A DNA stretch of 64,000 nucleotides from Pseudomonadota bacterium (GCA_016713725.1 JADJOO010000018.1:62001-126000), one strand, 5' to 3'. Counted from the stretch's first letter, positions 1 through 8,871 are shown. The notes: a model not told the origin generated them from the sequence alone. Program-made: numbers and translations.

Positions 1-2
1 CG

Positions 3-383
3 TTCGCCCGCTGCGCAGCTTCCGAGTTCCACGACGAGAACGTGCACTTCACGATCATCAACATGCCGCTCGTGCGCACGCCGATGATCGCGCCGACGAA
101 ACTGTACGAGGAAATGCCGACGATCATTTCGCCGGAAGAGGCGGCGGACATGATCGCGGATGCAATCATCCGCAAGCCGCAGCGCATCGCGACGCGCCTT
201 GGCGTCATCTCCGAGATCATGCATCTCGTCATGCCGAAGATGTCCGAGGTCGTCATGAATTCGGCCTACCGCATGTTCCCGGATTCGGCGGCCGCGCTCG
301 GCAAGCGCGAAGGCGAGGAACAGCGGCCGGCGACCCGCGAAGCGATGATCTTTGCGTCCCTCATGCGGGGCATTCACTGGTAA
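3..383 (+). CDS. C-terminal part of a fatty acyl-CoA reductase-like SDR protein (5' end outside window)
   Basis: The frame is open from the left edge to the stop at 383, giving 126 residues of a C-terminal end. The text INMPLVRTPMIAPT, then SPEEAADM and KPQRIATRLG, is typical of the C-terminal SDR domain of two-domain bacterial fatty acyl-CoA reductases and related multidomain SDR proteins. In that family the domain follows the catalytic Tyr-Lys and contributes to the acyl-substrate pocket. The catalytic motif and Rossmann fold lie outside the window, so substrate cannot be judged. A wax-ester or aldehyde-forming acyl-CoA reductase is the best guess from the family. Two GC hairpins follow the stop. 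Confidence 0.7.
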   Translation, partial: FARCAASEFHDENVHFTIINMPLVRTPMIAPTKLYEEMPTIISPEEAADMIADAIIRKPQRIATRLGVISEIMHLVMPKMSEVVMNSAYRMFPDSAAALGKREGEEQRPATREAMIFASLMRGIHW

Positions 384-394
384 AATGGCGTCGT

Positions 395-441
395 GGCCGT
401 GGCAATCCCACGGCCGTGCCCGTGGCCGGGCAACCCCGGCC
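395..441 (+). terminator. Two tandem GC-rich hairpins after the SDR gene
   Basis: Two perfect inverted repeats follow the stop at 383. One is an 8-bp stem (395-402 with 408-415, 5-base loop). The other is a 7-bp stem (424-430 with 435-441, 4-base loop). Neither has a T-tract, so this is either a weak or Rho-assisted terminator or a 3' mRNA stabiliser. The rest of 384-652 holds no convincing gene. Confidence 0.4.
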
Positions 442-652
442 CGAGGCTTGCCGAGGCCGCGCCGCCCGGATGGGTGCTGCGGACCTGTGACACAGCGCGT
501 CAAATGGCCGCATCGGATAGCCATTCCCGTGCGAATTCAGTCCTAATGGAGCTTCCGCACGGCGCTGGCCGGGGTCAAGCTGACGTGCCATCGACTCCGC
601 GGCGCGAGGATGCGCCGCCCGTTGCGAGCGAAAGGAACCCAGGGAAGACGCC

Positions 653-889
653 ATGAAAATCGCTTTGATCGCCTTGCTACTGCTCGCTGTGCTGGGTTTT
701 GTCGCCTTGTCTCGCCGGCGTGCGGCCGTGCGCGAGGCCGAGGCAGTCGCGCAGGCCCGTGCCCGGTCGGTACGCAACAGGGCCCGGGTGCCGACCGTGT
801 CCAGCAACGTCCTGGGCGTGACAGCCTCGCAGACAATCGACCCCCTGCGCTCCGGCTCGCGCGACGACGAGTACGTCGACGACCGCTGA
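653..889 (+). CDS. Small single-pass membrane protein, function unknown
   Basis: This encodes 78 residues. The N-terminal hydrophobic segment (residues 2-19, rich in Leu/Ile/Ala) is followed at once by an Arg-rich stretch and a polar tail ending in acidic residues (DDEYVDDR). The topology is probably N-out/C-in, anchored in the inner membrane. An AGGGAAG-type ribosome site lies about 7 bases before the ATG. No family was recognised. It stands alone between the SDR gene and the convergent GFA gene. Size, start signal and protein-like composition favour a real gene, but it could be a chance frame in GC-rich DNA. Confidence 0.5.
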   Translation: MKIALIALLLLAVLGFVALSRRRAAVREAEAVAQARARSVRNRARVPTVSSNVLGVTASQTIDPLRSGSRDDEYVDDR

Positions 890-901
890 GCCGTGCCCGC
901 G

Positions 902-1309
902 TCACTCTGACGACAGGTGGCGCAGAACTCCTGCAGAATTTTCCCAGTTACGGCCGTCGAAGGGTTCGACCGCCAGGGCCGCAATCGTGCCGGTCTCGAG
1001 GCAGCGCGCGTTGACGCTGAATCCGTCGGGGTTCGAGCGCGGCACGTAAAATGACTTGACCCCGCACCGGCGACAGAAAAGATGGCGCGCCACCCCGGTA
1101 TTGAACGCGTACTCGGTGAGCACATCGGCGCCGGCCAGCAGGCGAAAGCGGGAACCCGGCACGATGAGGTGCTGGAATCCCGACATCGCGCAGATCGAGC
1201 AGTTGCAGTCGTGCACGAGCAGGCGGGCGGGAGCGTCGACTTCAAAGCGCACGGCCCCGCAATGGCAGCCGCCGCGGTGGGTGACGAGTTCGGGGCTCGC
1301 AGAGTTCAT
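902..1309 (-). CDS. GFA-family (Mss4-like) zinc-binding protein
   Basis: The protein has 135 residues. It carries the zinc-ligand pattern of the glutathione-dependent formaldehyde-activating enzyme (GFA/CENP-V) fold: CHCGAVRF near residue 16, CNCSIC near 35 and CRRCGVKSFY near 79. Most members of this family are uncharacterised and do not act on formaldehyde; they bind zinc and probably a thiol compound. The length is normal for the family. It converges on the small membrane-protein gene with a 12-base gap. A second, more distant GFA protein is encoded at 27985-28384. Confidence 0.85.
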   Translation of the reverse strand: MNSASPELVTHRGGCHCGAVRFEVDAPARLLVHDCNCSICAMSGFQHLIVPGSRFRLLAGADVLTEYAFNTGVARHLFCRRCGVKSFYVPRSNPDGFSVNARCLETGTIAALAVEPFDGRNWENSAGVLRHLSSE

Positions 1310-1902
1310 GCCGCAACCTTACACCCCGGCTCCGGCGCGCAGGGTTACGGGCGAACTCGTCCCCGCTGCGGAGGCGACCGGATTCGCCGTTTTCAATAGC
1401 GTTGATTACCGATCAGCTATTTCCAGATCATCACCTATTTGGGTGATTCTTGGCGGGGGAGGGTCGGCCAGGCGGCTTGCTGCCAACGCCACAACCTCAT
1501 CATGGCGAAACGAAGTGGTAGCATCCAGCCGGCGCGCGTCGACTGCAGCGCAAGGCAGTCGGTCTGGGGTCGCGCGGTGGGAAGGTGCCGCGTGCCTCCC
1601 GTCCTGCGGTGACGGGTTTTGTCGGCGATCCTCGACTGCGCGGCGTCGTTCTGCAACGTCAAGGCAGGGTTCGATCGGGGGCGGGCGTGCCGTGGACGGT
1701 ACGGCATGGAAGCGGCGCGTTGGATGGCGAGATCGACAGGCGATTCGACCGTTTGCTCAAGGCCAATGGCGATGCCCGCGTCGTCGCCGCGAAGATCGAG
1801 CGACCCGGGGCCGTCTCTTGCCGTGTGCTCGTCGCCGGTGACGTGGAGCATGACGGGGTTTCCTGATCTAGCGCCGGCCGAGCGGCGCGACATCCGTCGA
1901 AG
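1310..1902. other. Intergenic stretch with no supported gene
   Basis: No reading frame here has recognisable protein character, although several are open because of high GC. One small perfect inverted repeat (ATCACC, 6-base loop, GGTGAT; 1430-1447) lies in a locally AT-richer patch at 1395-1445. That patch could hold a promoter or operator, either for the GFA gene's upstream side or for the decayed regulator that follows. The frame at 1585-1866 may contain remnants of the N-terminal half of that regulator, but I could not match it to a family. Confidence 0.4.
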
Positions 1903-2082
1903 TGCTGCTGGAGATCTACGGTCTGGAGGGGATGTCGGCGGGGCCTGTCGGCGGGAGCGGCCCGGCTCGGGCTCTCGCTCAACACCGTCCGCACGCACCT
2001 GAAGCAGATCTTCTCGAAGTGCGAAGTGCAGTCCCAGGCCGAACTGATGCTCACGCTGGCACTCGGCCCGCAAAGCTTCTGA
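1903..2082 (+). pseudogene. Remnant of a LuxR-type transcriptional regulator (HTH part only)
   Basis: The frame from 1960 to the stop at 2080-2082 reads as the second half of a LuxR DNA-binding domain: ARLGLSLNTVRTHLKQIF, then SKCEVQSQAEL. NTVRTHLKQIF is the recognition-helix segment. Just upstream, in another frame, LLEIYGLEG (1903-1929) resembles the first helix, where intact members have the pattern YGLTPAEA. About ten residues plus the reading frame are lost between the two parts, and no intact sensor domain or start precedes them. It is therefore a decayed gene, or one badly damaged by sequencing errors. Confidence 0.55.
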
Positions 2083-2102
2083 CAGCCGCGCCCGCGCGGC
2101 CT

Positions 2103-3059
2103 TCACGGTCCGCGCAAAGTCCGCAATGCTCCCTGTTCCACCGAGATCACCGTCGGAGTTCGTCCGACGAACTGGCCGTCCGCCTCGATTCCTGCCGCCG
2201 GTTCCGCCGTGATGCACACCTTCTTCACGAGTCGGTGCTTCACCAGGGGGTCGCGCAGCAGGTTGCCCACGTACAGCTTGGCGAGCTTCGGCAGCGCGCG
2301 CAGCAGGCCGACGTCGTCGATGGTCACGAGATCGAATGCGCCGTCGTCCTGCTGCGCGGTGGGTGCAACGCGCATGCGCCCGCCGCAGTACCGCCCGTTG
2401 GCAACGAAAGCCAGCAGCAACCGGCTGGTCGCTGCTTCGCGATCGTCGTCCACGGTCAGCCTGAAAGCCGGCGAGCGATACCGGGCGAGTTCACGCAGGG
2501 CGCCAGCCAGGTAGGCGAATCTCGAGGGAGTCCGGGCGGGCATCCGCTCGATGACGTGCGCATCGAATCCCGCGCCAGCCACGTTGATGAACCAGCAGGT
2601 CCTCGCGGGCGTCGCGCCGGAAGCCGGGAATTCGATGCGGCCGACGTCGTGGGGCACCGCCCGGTCACGGCGGATGATCGCCGCGAGCGCTGCCGGATCG
2701 CCGGGCAGATCGAGCGATCGCGACCAATCGTTGCCCGTGCCGAGCGGCAGCGGGGCGACCGTCGGAATGCGAGGTAGGTCCGGGGATGCGGGGTCGCCGT
2801 GCGCGTGCAGCGCCGCCATCAAGCCGTTGACGACGTCATGAACCGAGCCGTCGCCACCGGCGACGAGAAAACGCGCGCGACCTTGCTGCCAGGCAGCGGC
2901 CGCGATGCGCGCGCCATCGCCGGGACCCGTCGTCCAGGCGATATCGTGAGCCAGCCCAGCCTGGTGCAGCGCCCGCTCCATCGCGCGCCACGCACGCGTG
3001 TCGCGCCGCGACCGGCCCGCCGCGGGATTGACGATGACCAGCCAGGGGGAGATGGACAA
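2103..3059 (-). CDS. Diacylglycerol/sphingosine kinase-family lipid kinase (YegS-like)
   Basis: This is an ATP-dependent lipid kinase with a DAGK catalytic domain. From the TTG at 3059 it has 318 residues. Motifs are VNPAAG (11-15), the nucleotide-binding GGDGS (68-72) and LGTGND (106-111), followed by the C-terminal beta-sandwich half ending in EADG-type residues. The TTG at 3059 puts the first beta strand at the usual distance from the N-terminus. The alternative TTG at 3122 would add 21 non-conserved residues, and neither has a clear ribosome site. The family phosphorylates lipids at the inner membrane. The DUF4124 gene lies upstream on the same strand. Confidence 0.82.
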   Translation of the reverse strand: MSISPWLVIVNPAAGRSRRDTRAWRAMERALHQAGLAHDIAWTTGPGDGARIAAAAWQQGRARFLVAGGDGSVHDVVNGLMAALHAHGDPASPDLPRIPTVAPLPLGTGNDWSRSLDLPGDPAALAAIIRRDRAVPHDVGRIEFPASGATPARTCWFINVAGAGFDAHVIERMPARTPSRFAYLAGALRELARYRSPAFRLTVDDDREAATSRLLLAFVANGRYCGGRMRVAPTAQQDDGAFDLVTIDDVGLLRALPKLAKLYVGNLLRDPLVKHRLVKKVCITAEPAAGIEADGQFVGRTPTVISVEQGALRTLRGP

Positions 3060-3132
3060 CGGATCGGCGGCGCGGCTGGCGGCTTGCTCGGATGCGCCCG
3101 GGCAGGCTGCAGCTGCGGTCAACGCACGTGAC

Positions 3133-3762
3133 TCAGCGCACCGGCGCCGTGCAGTGGGATTCGATGAATTCCTGCTGCGTCTTGAGCTGGTCGCGCGTCG
3201 GCCGGCGGCCCGGCTCGAGCATGTCGGCGAGCTTGTTGCGTGCGTCGACGCAGGTGTCGCCTTTCGAGACGCGCAGCCTGGCCGCCATGTCTTCCTGCTC
3301 GCGTCGCACGGCCGGGTCCTTGCTGCAGTTCTGGTCCGCGGTCTGCTGCAACCGGCTGAACTCCGCCGGGTCGACGGCCTGGCCGCCCCTGGCCAAGCGA
3401 TCAATTGACTCGAGCGCGACCACGCATTCGCGATTGCGCAGTGACGTCACCATTTCGTTGCGACGCGAAACCTGCTCGGCACTGGCCGCCGTGACGCGGG
3501 TGCCGGTTGCGCTGGCGGCGCCGTAACCGGCGCGGCTGGACGACGTGGACTTTGCCTTGCCGGTGCCCGGCAGCACGACGCGCTCGTACTTGGTGCCGGC
3601 GGGGGGCTTCGCGGAGGAGAGGTGCGTGATGCCAGACGCGTCAACCCACTTGTAGACCGACGAAGCCGAGGCGCCGCTCGCAACGCACAGCAGGCACGCG
3701 GCCACGACTGTCGTGGCAATGCCCGTGGCTCGGCGGCGCAGGTCCGGGATGGACATCGGCAT
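3133..3762 (-). CDS. Secreted DUF4124-domain protein
   Basis: The protein has 209 residues with a signal peptide (hydrophobic residues 15-33, probable cleavage after ASA). Then comes a DUF4124 segment (SVYKWVDASGITHLSS, residues 35-50), which is normally found at the mature N-terminus of small periplasmic proteins. The remainder is polar and probably helical, with several Cys (NCSKD, DTCVDAR, SHCTAP) that may form disulfides in the periplasm. Function is unknown for the family. It probably shares a transcript with the lipid kinase downstream. Confidence 0.75.
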   Translation of the reverse strand: MPMSIPDLRRRATGIATTVVAACLLCVASGASASSVYKWVDASGITHLSSAKPPAGTKYERVVLPGTGKAKSTSSSRAGYGAASATGTRVTAASAEQVSRRNEMVTSLRNRECVVALESIDRLARGGQAVDPAEFSRLQQTADQNCSKDPAVRREQEDMAARLRVSKGDTCVDARNKLADMLEPGRRPTRDQLKTQQEFIESHCTAPVR

Positions 3763-3852
3763 GGGTGGGATTCTACGGTCCAGGGCGGTCCTGCCAAGTG
3801 ACGTGCGTCATGATCCGGTGATTCCAGCTGGCGTGGGAGTGGGGGCGGGAAG

Positions 3853-4911
3853 TCAGGCGTAACGGTTGAGGATGCTCGCGAGCCCCGCCGCGCCCGGGTG
3901 CAGCTGCTCGTAAGGCAGCTGGTTCAGCGGCACGTCGGTCGTGTGCAGCATCTCGTGCATGTCGGGATCGTGGCCCGGCGACAGGAAGATCAGGCCGGTC
4001 ACGTGCTCGCCCTGGCGCAGCTTGGTGCGCAGGTATTCGAACGCCTTGCCGCGGTGGTTCGGATCGTAGTCCTTGTCGAGCTTGCGCAGGCGCAGCTGGC
4101 TGCCGTCGTGCATCTGCACCGGCAGCACCTCGCCTGCGCCGTAGGACGCCGTGATTTCCGTGCGCGGCGGGATGTAATCGGTATGCACGGCCTCGTGGTA
4201 ATGCTCGCGCGTGAACTCGTAGCTCTTGGTCGAGCCGACGTGGTCGTTGAACGTGACGCACGGCGAGATCACGTCGATCATCGCGAAACCCTTGTGCATC
4301 AGGCCCGCCTTGATCAGCGGCACCAGCTGCTCGCGGTCGCCCGAGAAACTGCGCGCGATGAAGCTGCCGCCGAGGCTGAGCGCGGCGAGGCAGGGATCGA
4401 CGGGCGCCTGCCGGTTTTCCTCGCCTTTCTTCGACTTGGTGCCGATGTCCGCGGACGCGGAGAACTGGCCCTTGGTCAGGCCATAGACGCCATTGTTCTC
4501 GCAGATGTACAGCATGTTCACGTTGCGGCGGATCGCATGCGCGAACTGGCCGAAACCGATCGACAGCGAGTCGCCGTCCCCGGACACGCCGATGTAGTGC
4601 AGGTTCCTGTTGGCGGCGTTCGCGCCCGCCGCGATCGACGGCATGCGGCCGTGCACGCCGTTGAAGCCGTGCGCGCCGCTGGCGAAATAGGCCGTGGTCT
4701 TCGACGAACAGCCGATGCCTGAGAGCTTCGCGAGCTGCTCGGGGCGCAGGTTCAGCTCCCAGATCGCCTGGGTGATCGAGGACGTGACCGAGTCGTGTCC
4801 GCAACCCGCGCAGAGCGTCGACATCGCGCCTTCGTAGTCGCGGCGCGTCAGGCCGAGTTCATTGTGCGGCAGGTCCGGGTGGCGGACTTTCGGTTTGTTG
4901 ATGAACGACAT
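3853..4911 (-). CDS. korB: 2-oxoacid:ferredoxin oxidoreductase, beta subunit (KorB-like)
   Basis: This is the thiamine-diphosphate and 4Fe-4S-binding beta subunit, 352 residues. It shows CAGCGH (Cys34, Cys37) and GCSS (Cys68) for cluster ligands, GDGDSLSIG (111-119) and NNGVYG (139-144) for ThDP/Mg binding. With KorA it oxidatively decarboxylates a 2-oxoacid, probably 2-oxoglutarate, to the acyl-CoA and passes electrons to ferredoxin. The ATG at 4911 begins the conserved protein; the longer frame adds only repeat-derived residues. The mRNA just upstream is C-rich with no Shine-Dalgarno sequence, because a G-rich repeat lies on the opposite strand. KorA ends 44 bases upstream. Confidence 0.9.
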   Translation of the reverse strand: MSFINKPKVRHPDLPHNELGLTRRDYEGAMSTLCAGCGHDSVTSSITQAIWELNLRPEQLAKLSGIGCSSKTTAYFASGAHGFNGVHGRMPSIAAGANAANRNLHYIGVSGDGDSLSIGFGQFAHAIRRNVNMLYICENNGVYGLTKGQFSASADIGTKSKKGEENRQAPVDPCLAALSLGGSFIARSFSGDREQLVPLIKAGLMHKGFAMIDVISPCVTFNDHVGSTKSYEFTREHYHEAVHTDYIPPRTEITASYGAGEVLPVQMHDGSQLRLRKLDKDYDPNHRGKAFEYLRTKLRQGEHVTGLIFLSPGHDPDMHEMLHTTDVPLNQLPYEQLHPGAAGLASILNRYA

Positions 4912-4935
4912 GGGGGAGGGTAGGGTAGGGGGGGG
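4912..4935 (+). repeat. G-rich repeat with G-quadruplex pattern before korB
   Basis: The plus strand has five G-runs separated by A or TA (GGGGGAGGGTAGGGTAGGG and onward), directly abutting the korB start codon, which is read on the minus strand. It resembles the GGGGTTA/TAGGGG elements at 27794 and 43073. It fills the position where the korB ribosome site should be. Confidence 0.6.
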
Positions 4936-4955
4936 TGCCCCGGGCCCCACACCCC

Positions 4956-6797
4956 TCAAGTTGCGGCAGCAACCTGGGCCCGCCGCGCGTCGCCCAGTTC
5001 CGCGACCACGGCTTCGACGATCTCCTTCGAGGTCATCGGCAGGCCGCTGTAATGCAGGATCGAGTGCAGCTTCGACTTCGGCACGTCGGTCTCGAGCGTC
5101 AGCAGCGAGCGCAGTTGCGCGTCGCGGTTCTGCTCGATCACGAAGATCTTGTCGTGCGACGCCATGAAGGCTTCCACGCCTTTCGTGAACGGGAACGCCT
5201 TGATGCGCATGTAGTCGATCGGGATGCCGCGCTTGGCCAGGATGTCGCGCGCCTCGCTTACGGCGCCGCGGCTGCTGCCGACGGCGACGAGACCGATGTC
5301 GCTGGTGCCCGTGGCCTCGATGACGGGCGCCGGCACGAGCGCCTTCGCCTGCTTGAACTTGCGCAGCAGGCGCTCCATGACCACCTGGTATTCCGCCGAA
5401 TCCTCGGTGTACCCGCCGTACTGGTTGTGGCCCGAGCCACGCGTGAAATACGCGCCTTTCGGCGAAACGCCCGGCAGCGTGCGGGCCGGAATGCCGTCGT
5501 CATCCTTGTCGAGGTAGCGGTGGAACTTGGGCAGCGCCTCGATCTCTTCCCTGGTCAGCACCTTGCCGCGGTCCGGACGGTACGCGTCGTCCCACTTGAG
5601 GTCGCGGCACATCCAGTCGTTCATGCCGATGTCGAGGTCCGACAGCACCAGCACCGGGGTCTGCAGGCGCTCGGCGAGGTCGAACGCCTGCACCATCATG
5701 TAGAAGCATTCCTCCGGGTTCGACGGGAACAGCAGCACGTGCTTGGTGTCGCCGTGCGAGGCGTAGGCGCACATCAGGATGTCGCACTGCTGCGTCCGTG
5801 TCGGCATGCCGGTCGACGGGCCGACGCGCTGCACGTCGACGATGACTGCGGGAATCTCGGCGTAATAAGCGAGGCCGATGAACTCGCTCATCAGCGAAAT
5901 GCCGGGTCCGCTCGTCGCAGTGAACGCCCGGGCACCATTCCAGTTGGCGCCGAGCACCATGCCGATCGCGGCGAGCTCATCCTCGGCCTGGATGACCGCG
6001 TAGCGGTTGTCCCCGGTTTCCGGATCGACTCGCAGCTTCGAGCAGAACGACTTGAACGCGTCCATCAACGACGTGGACGGCGTGATCGGGTACCACGGTC
6101 CGACCGTGGCGCCTGCATACACCGCGCCGAGGCCGGCCGCCGTGTTGCCGTCGATCATGACGTGGCCCCTGGTCTTGTCCATGCGCTGGATGCGCAGGGA
6201 CAGCGGGCAGGGCAGGTGCTGCAGCGCGTAGTCGTAGCCGAGCTGCATGGCCTTCATGTTGGCATCGGCCAGCGCCGGCTTCTTCGAGTAGCTCTCGTTC
6301 AGCAGCTGGCGGATGACCTCGGCGTCGATCTCGAGCAGCGCCGCGAGCAGGCCGACGTACATGACGTTCTTCATCAGGATGCGGTTGCGCACGCCGACGA
6401 AGTTCTCGTTGCAGATTTTCGCGAGCGGCGCGCCCAGGATCGCGATGTCGTCGCGCGCGAGCACCGCGGCACGGGGCCACGTCGAGTCGTAGATCAGGAA
6501 GCCGCCAGGGCTGACTTCGCGCACGTCCTTCTGGTACGTTTCGGCATTCATCGCGACCATGAGGTCGACGCGGCCGGAACGGGCGACGTACGCGTCCTTG
6601 GTGACGCGGATTTCATACCAGGTGGGCAGGCCCTGGATGTTGGAGGGGAAGTAGTTCTTCCCCATGACGGGCACGCCCATCCGGAAGATGGACTTCATCA
6701 GCATCGTGTTGGCACTGGCGGAGCCGGTGCCGTTCACGTTGGCGAGCTTGATGACGAAGTCGTTTACGCGGTCTTGCGTTGCGTGGGTCTGGGCCAT
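4956..6797 (-). CDS. korA: 2-oxoacid:acceptor oxidoreductase, fused gamma-alpha subunit (KorA-like)
   Basis: The protein has 613 residues. The N-terminal 200 or so residues form the gamma domain (NGTGSASANTMLMKSIFRMG near the start, then GGFLIYDS). The rest is the alpha (pyrimidine-binding) domain, beginning near GNTAAGLGAVYAGA and continuing through WYPITPSTSLMDAF and FTATSGPGISLMSE. This gamma-alpha fusion is the usual form of KorA in aerobic or facultative bacteria. It pairs with KorB to form the ferredoxin-reducing 2-oxoacid oxidoreductase. Its start overlaps the 3' end of the FAD oxidoreductase gene by 34 bases, which suggests translational coupling. The ATG at 6797 (MAQTHATQDRVND) fits the family. 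Confidence 0.9.
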   Translation of the reverse strand: MAQTHATQDRVNDFVIKLANVNGTGSASANTMLMKSIFRMGVPVMGKNYFPSNIQGLPTWYEIRVTKDAYVARSGRVDLMVAMNAETYQKDVREVSPGGFLIYDSTWPRAAVLARDDIAILGAPLAKICNENFVGVRNRILMKNVMYVGLLAALLEIDAEVIRQLLNESYSKKPALADANMKAMQLGYDYALQHLPCPLSLRIQRMDKTRGHVMIDGNTAAGLGAVYAGATVGPWYPITPSTSLMDAFKSFCSKLRVDPETGDNRYAVIQAEDELAAIGMVLGANWNGARAFTATSGPGISLMSEFIGLAYYAEIPAVIVDVQRVGPSTGMPTRTQQCDILMCAYASHGDTKHVLLFPSNPEECFYMMVQAFDLAERLQTPVLVLSDLDIGMNDWMCRDLKWDDAYRPDRGKVLTREEIEALPKFHRYLDKDDDGIPARTLPGVSPKGAYFTRGSGHNQYGGYTEDSAEYQVVMERLLRKFKQAKALVPAPVIEATGTSDIGLVAVGSSRGAVSEARDILAKRGIPIDYMRIKAFPFTKGVEAFMASHDKIFVIEQNRDAQLRSLLTLETDVPKSKLHSILHYSGLPMTSKEIVEAVVAELGDARRAQVAAAT

Positions 6798-8582
6798 TGG
6801 TGGTCGTTCGCGTGGGACAGGTTGATCGTCGACTTCTGCATGTCCCAGGCCGCCGTGGGGCAGCGCTCGGCGCAGAGTCCGCAATGCACGCAGAGGTCCT
6901 CGTCCTTCACCATGACGCGGCCCGTGTGCTTGAGCGGCGCGGAAACGAAGAGCGGTTCGTGCGGGTGCTTGCGCGGCGCCTTGAGGCGCTGCGAGAGTTC
7001 GGCTTCCTCGCCGTTGCGGGTGATCGTGAGGCAGTCCGTCGGGCAGATGTCGATGCAGGCGTCGCACTCGATGCACGCCTTGGTCTCGAACACCGTCTGG
7101 ATGTCGCAGTTGAGGCAGCGCTCGACTTCCTTCGCCGTCTGCTCGGCGTCGAAACCGAGCTCGACCTCGATATTGATCTTCTTGAAACGCTCCTTCAGGC
7201 TCACGTGCGGCACCAGCCGGCGCTCGACCGGGTTGTAGTCGTTCGCGTACGACCACTCGTGCATGCCCATCTTGCGGCGAGGACAGGTTCAGCGTGGGCG
7301 GCAGGCGGTTCGTGACCGGCTGGCCGCAGCAGTGGTTGTGGATCGAGATCGCGGCCTGGTGGCCGTGCTCGACCGCCCAGATGATGTTCTCGGGGCCGAA
7401 CGCCGCGTCGCCGCCGAAGAACACCCCGGGACGCGTCGACTGGTGCGTCTTCACGTCGACGACCGGCACGTGCCACTTGTCGAACTCGATGCCGAGGTCG
7501 TTCTCGATCCAGGGGAACGCGTTCTCCTGGCCGATCGCCAGGATCACGTCGTCCGCGGCGATGAAGGTCTCGCCGGTGACGCGCTCGGCCGTGATGCGGC
7601 CCCTGGCGTCGAAGTCGTATTCCATCTGCTCGAACAGCATGCCCTTGAGCTTGCCGCCCTCGACCACGAACGCCTTGGGCGAGTGGTTGACGACGATCTC
7701 GACGTTCTCGCTCTCGGCGTCCTCGAGCTCCCACTCCGAGGCCTTGAAGAAGGCGCGCGGCTTGCGCGCCATGACCTTCACTTCCCGGGCGCCGAGACGC
7801 AGCGAGGTGCGGCAGCAGTCCATCGCCGTGTTGCCGACGCCGATGATCAGCACCTTCTCGCCGATCTTGTCGATGTGCTTGAACGCGACCGATTCGAGCC
7901 AGTCGATGCCGATGTGGATGTTGGCGTCGCCCTCGGTGCGGCCGGGGAGCTTCAACTCCTTGCCCTTCGGCGCGCCGCTGCCGACGAACACCGCGTCGAA
8001 ACCGCCGGTCTCGAGCAGCTTGCGCATGCTGTCGATGCGCGAGTTGTAGCGGATCTGTGCGCCCATCTGCTCGATGTAGCCGATCTCTTCGGCCAGTACC
8101 GTTTCCGGGAGGCGGAACGCCGGGATGTTGGTGCGCATCAGCCCGCCCGGCTTGTCCCACTGCTCGAAGATCACGACCTCGTAGCCTAGCGGGAGCAGGT
8201 CGTTGGCGACCGTGAGCGACGCCGGGCCCGCGCCGATGCAGGCGACCTTCCTGCCATTCTTCTGCGCAGGGATCACCGGCAACCGGGACGAGATGTCGTC
8301 CTTGTTGTCGGCGGCGACGCGCTTCAGGCGGCAGATCGCGACCGGCTTGTCCTCGACCCGTCCGCGCCGGCAGGCCGGCTCGCAGGGGCGGTCGCACACG
8401 CGGCCCAGGATGCCCGGGAACACGTTGGACTCGCGGTTGACGATGTAGGCGTCTGAGAACTGCCCGAGCGCGATGAGGCGGATGTACTCGGGGACGTCGG
8501 TGTGGGCCGGGCAGGCCCACTGGCAATCGACCACCCGGTGGAAGTAATCCGGATGGGAGGTATCGGTCGGCGGGACGGTCAC
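6764..8582 (-). CDS. FAD/NAD-dependent Fe-S oxidoreductase (glutamate synthase small-subunit-like), one frameshift
   Basis: This flavoprotein probably passes electrons between ferredoxin and NAD(P) for the KorAB enzyme. The N-terminal Fe-S segment (CQWACPAHTD, CDRPCEPACRRG) resembles that of glutamate synthase beta. Next come FAD and NAD Rossmann motifs (IGAGPASL; IIGVGNTAMDC) and a C-terminal pair of 4Fe-4S motifs (CIECDACIDICPTD; CVHCGLCAERCPTA). The reading frame shifts once: an extra base at 7276-7277 separates PTLNLSS from KMGMHEWSY. Removing it restores 606 codons. The shift is probably a sequencing error, since both parts are intact. The GTG at 8582 is the chosen start; an ATG further upstream is possible. 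Confidence 0.85.
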
Positions 8583-8745
8583 GGAGAACCCTGATTTCCT
8601 GAGACGGAACGCGACTCTAGCGGTTCTGCGGGGGGGTGCAAGACGCATTTCCGTGGGGGTCGTCATGCCGCAACGCAGCACCACTTTGGGTCAATCATGT
8701 ACCGGACTTGTTGCGCAAGCGGGTCATCGGGGTTTAGTTTAAAAA

Positions 8746-8761
8746 TGTGACCCAGATCACC
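8746..8761. promoter_or_regulatory. CRP/Clp-like binding site
   Basis: TGTGACCCAGATCACC matches the CRP palindrome TGTGA-N6-TCACA at nine of ten key bases, and the A-rich left flank also fits. It lies between divergent genes, 111 bases before the pilus-locus gene at 8872 and 164 bases before the FAD oxidoreductase start. It could serve either one. An AT-rich stretch (TTTAGTTTAAAAA) lies directly upstream. Confidence 0.55.
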
Positions 8762-8871
8762 TCTGGTAGCGATAAAGGCGTATGGCGATGCGACTGACTT
8801 CGCGATCTGATGACACCCAGCGAACGGGCCGTGCCGCGCGAGCGGTCCCCAAGCCCGAAGCGGTGGCGATC

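Noticed and set aside
4956..8684. One giant 1242-residue protein combining the flavoprotein and KorA
   Set aside because: The apparent fusion exists only because the frameshift at 7276 puts the flavoprotein into the korA frame. The correct C-terminus of the flavoprotein continues in another frame to 6764, and korA has its own start at 6797.
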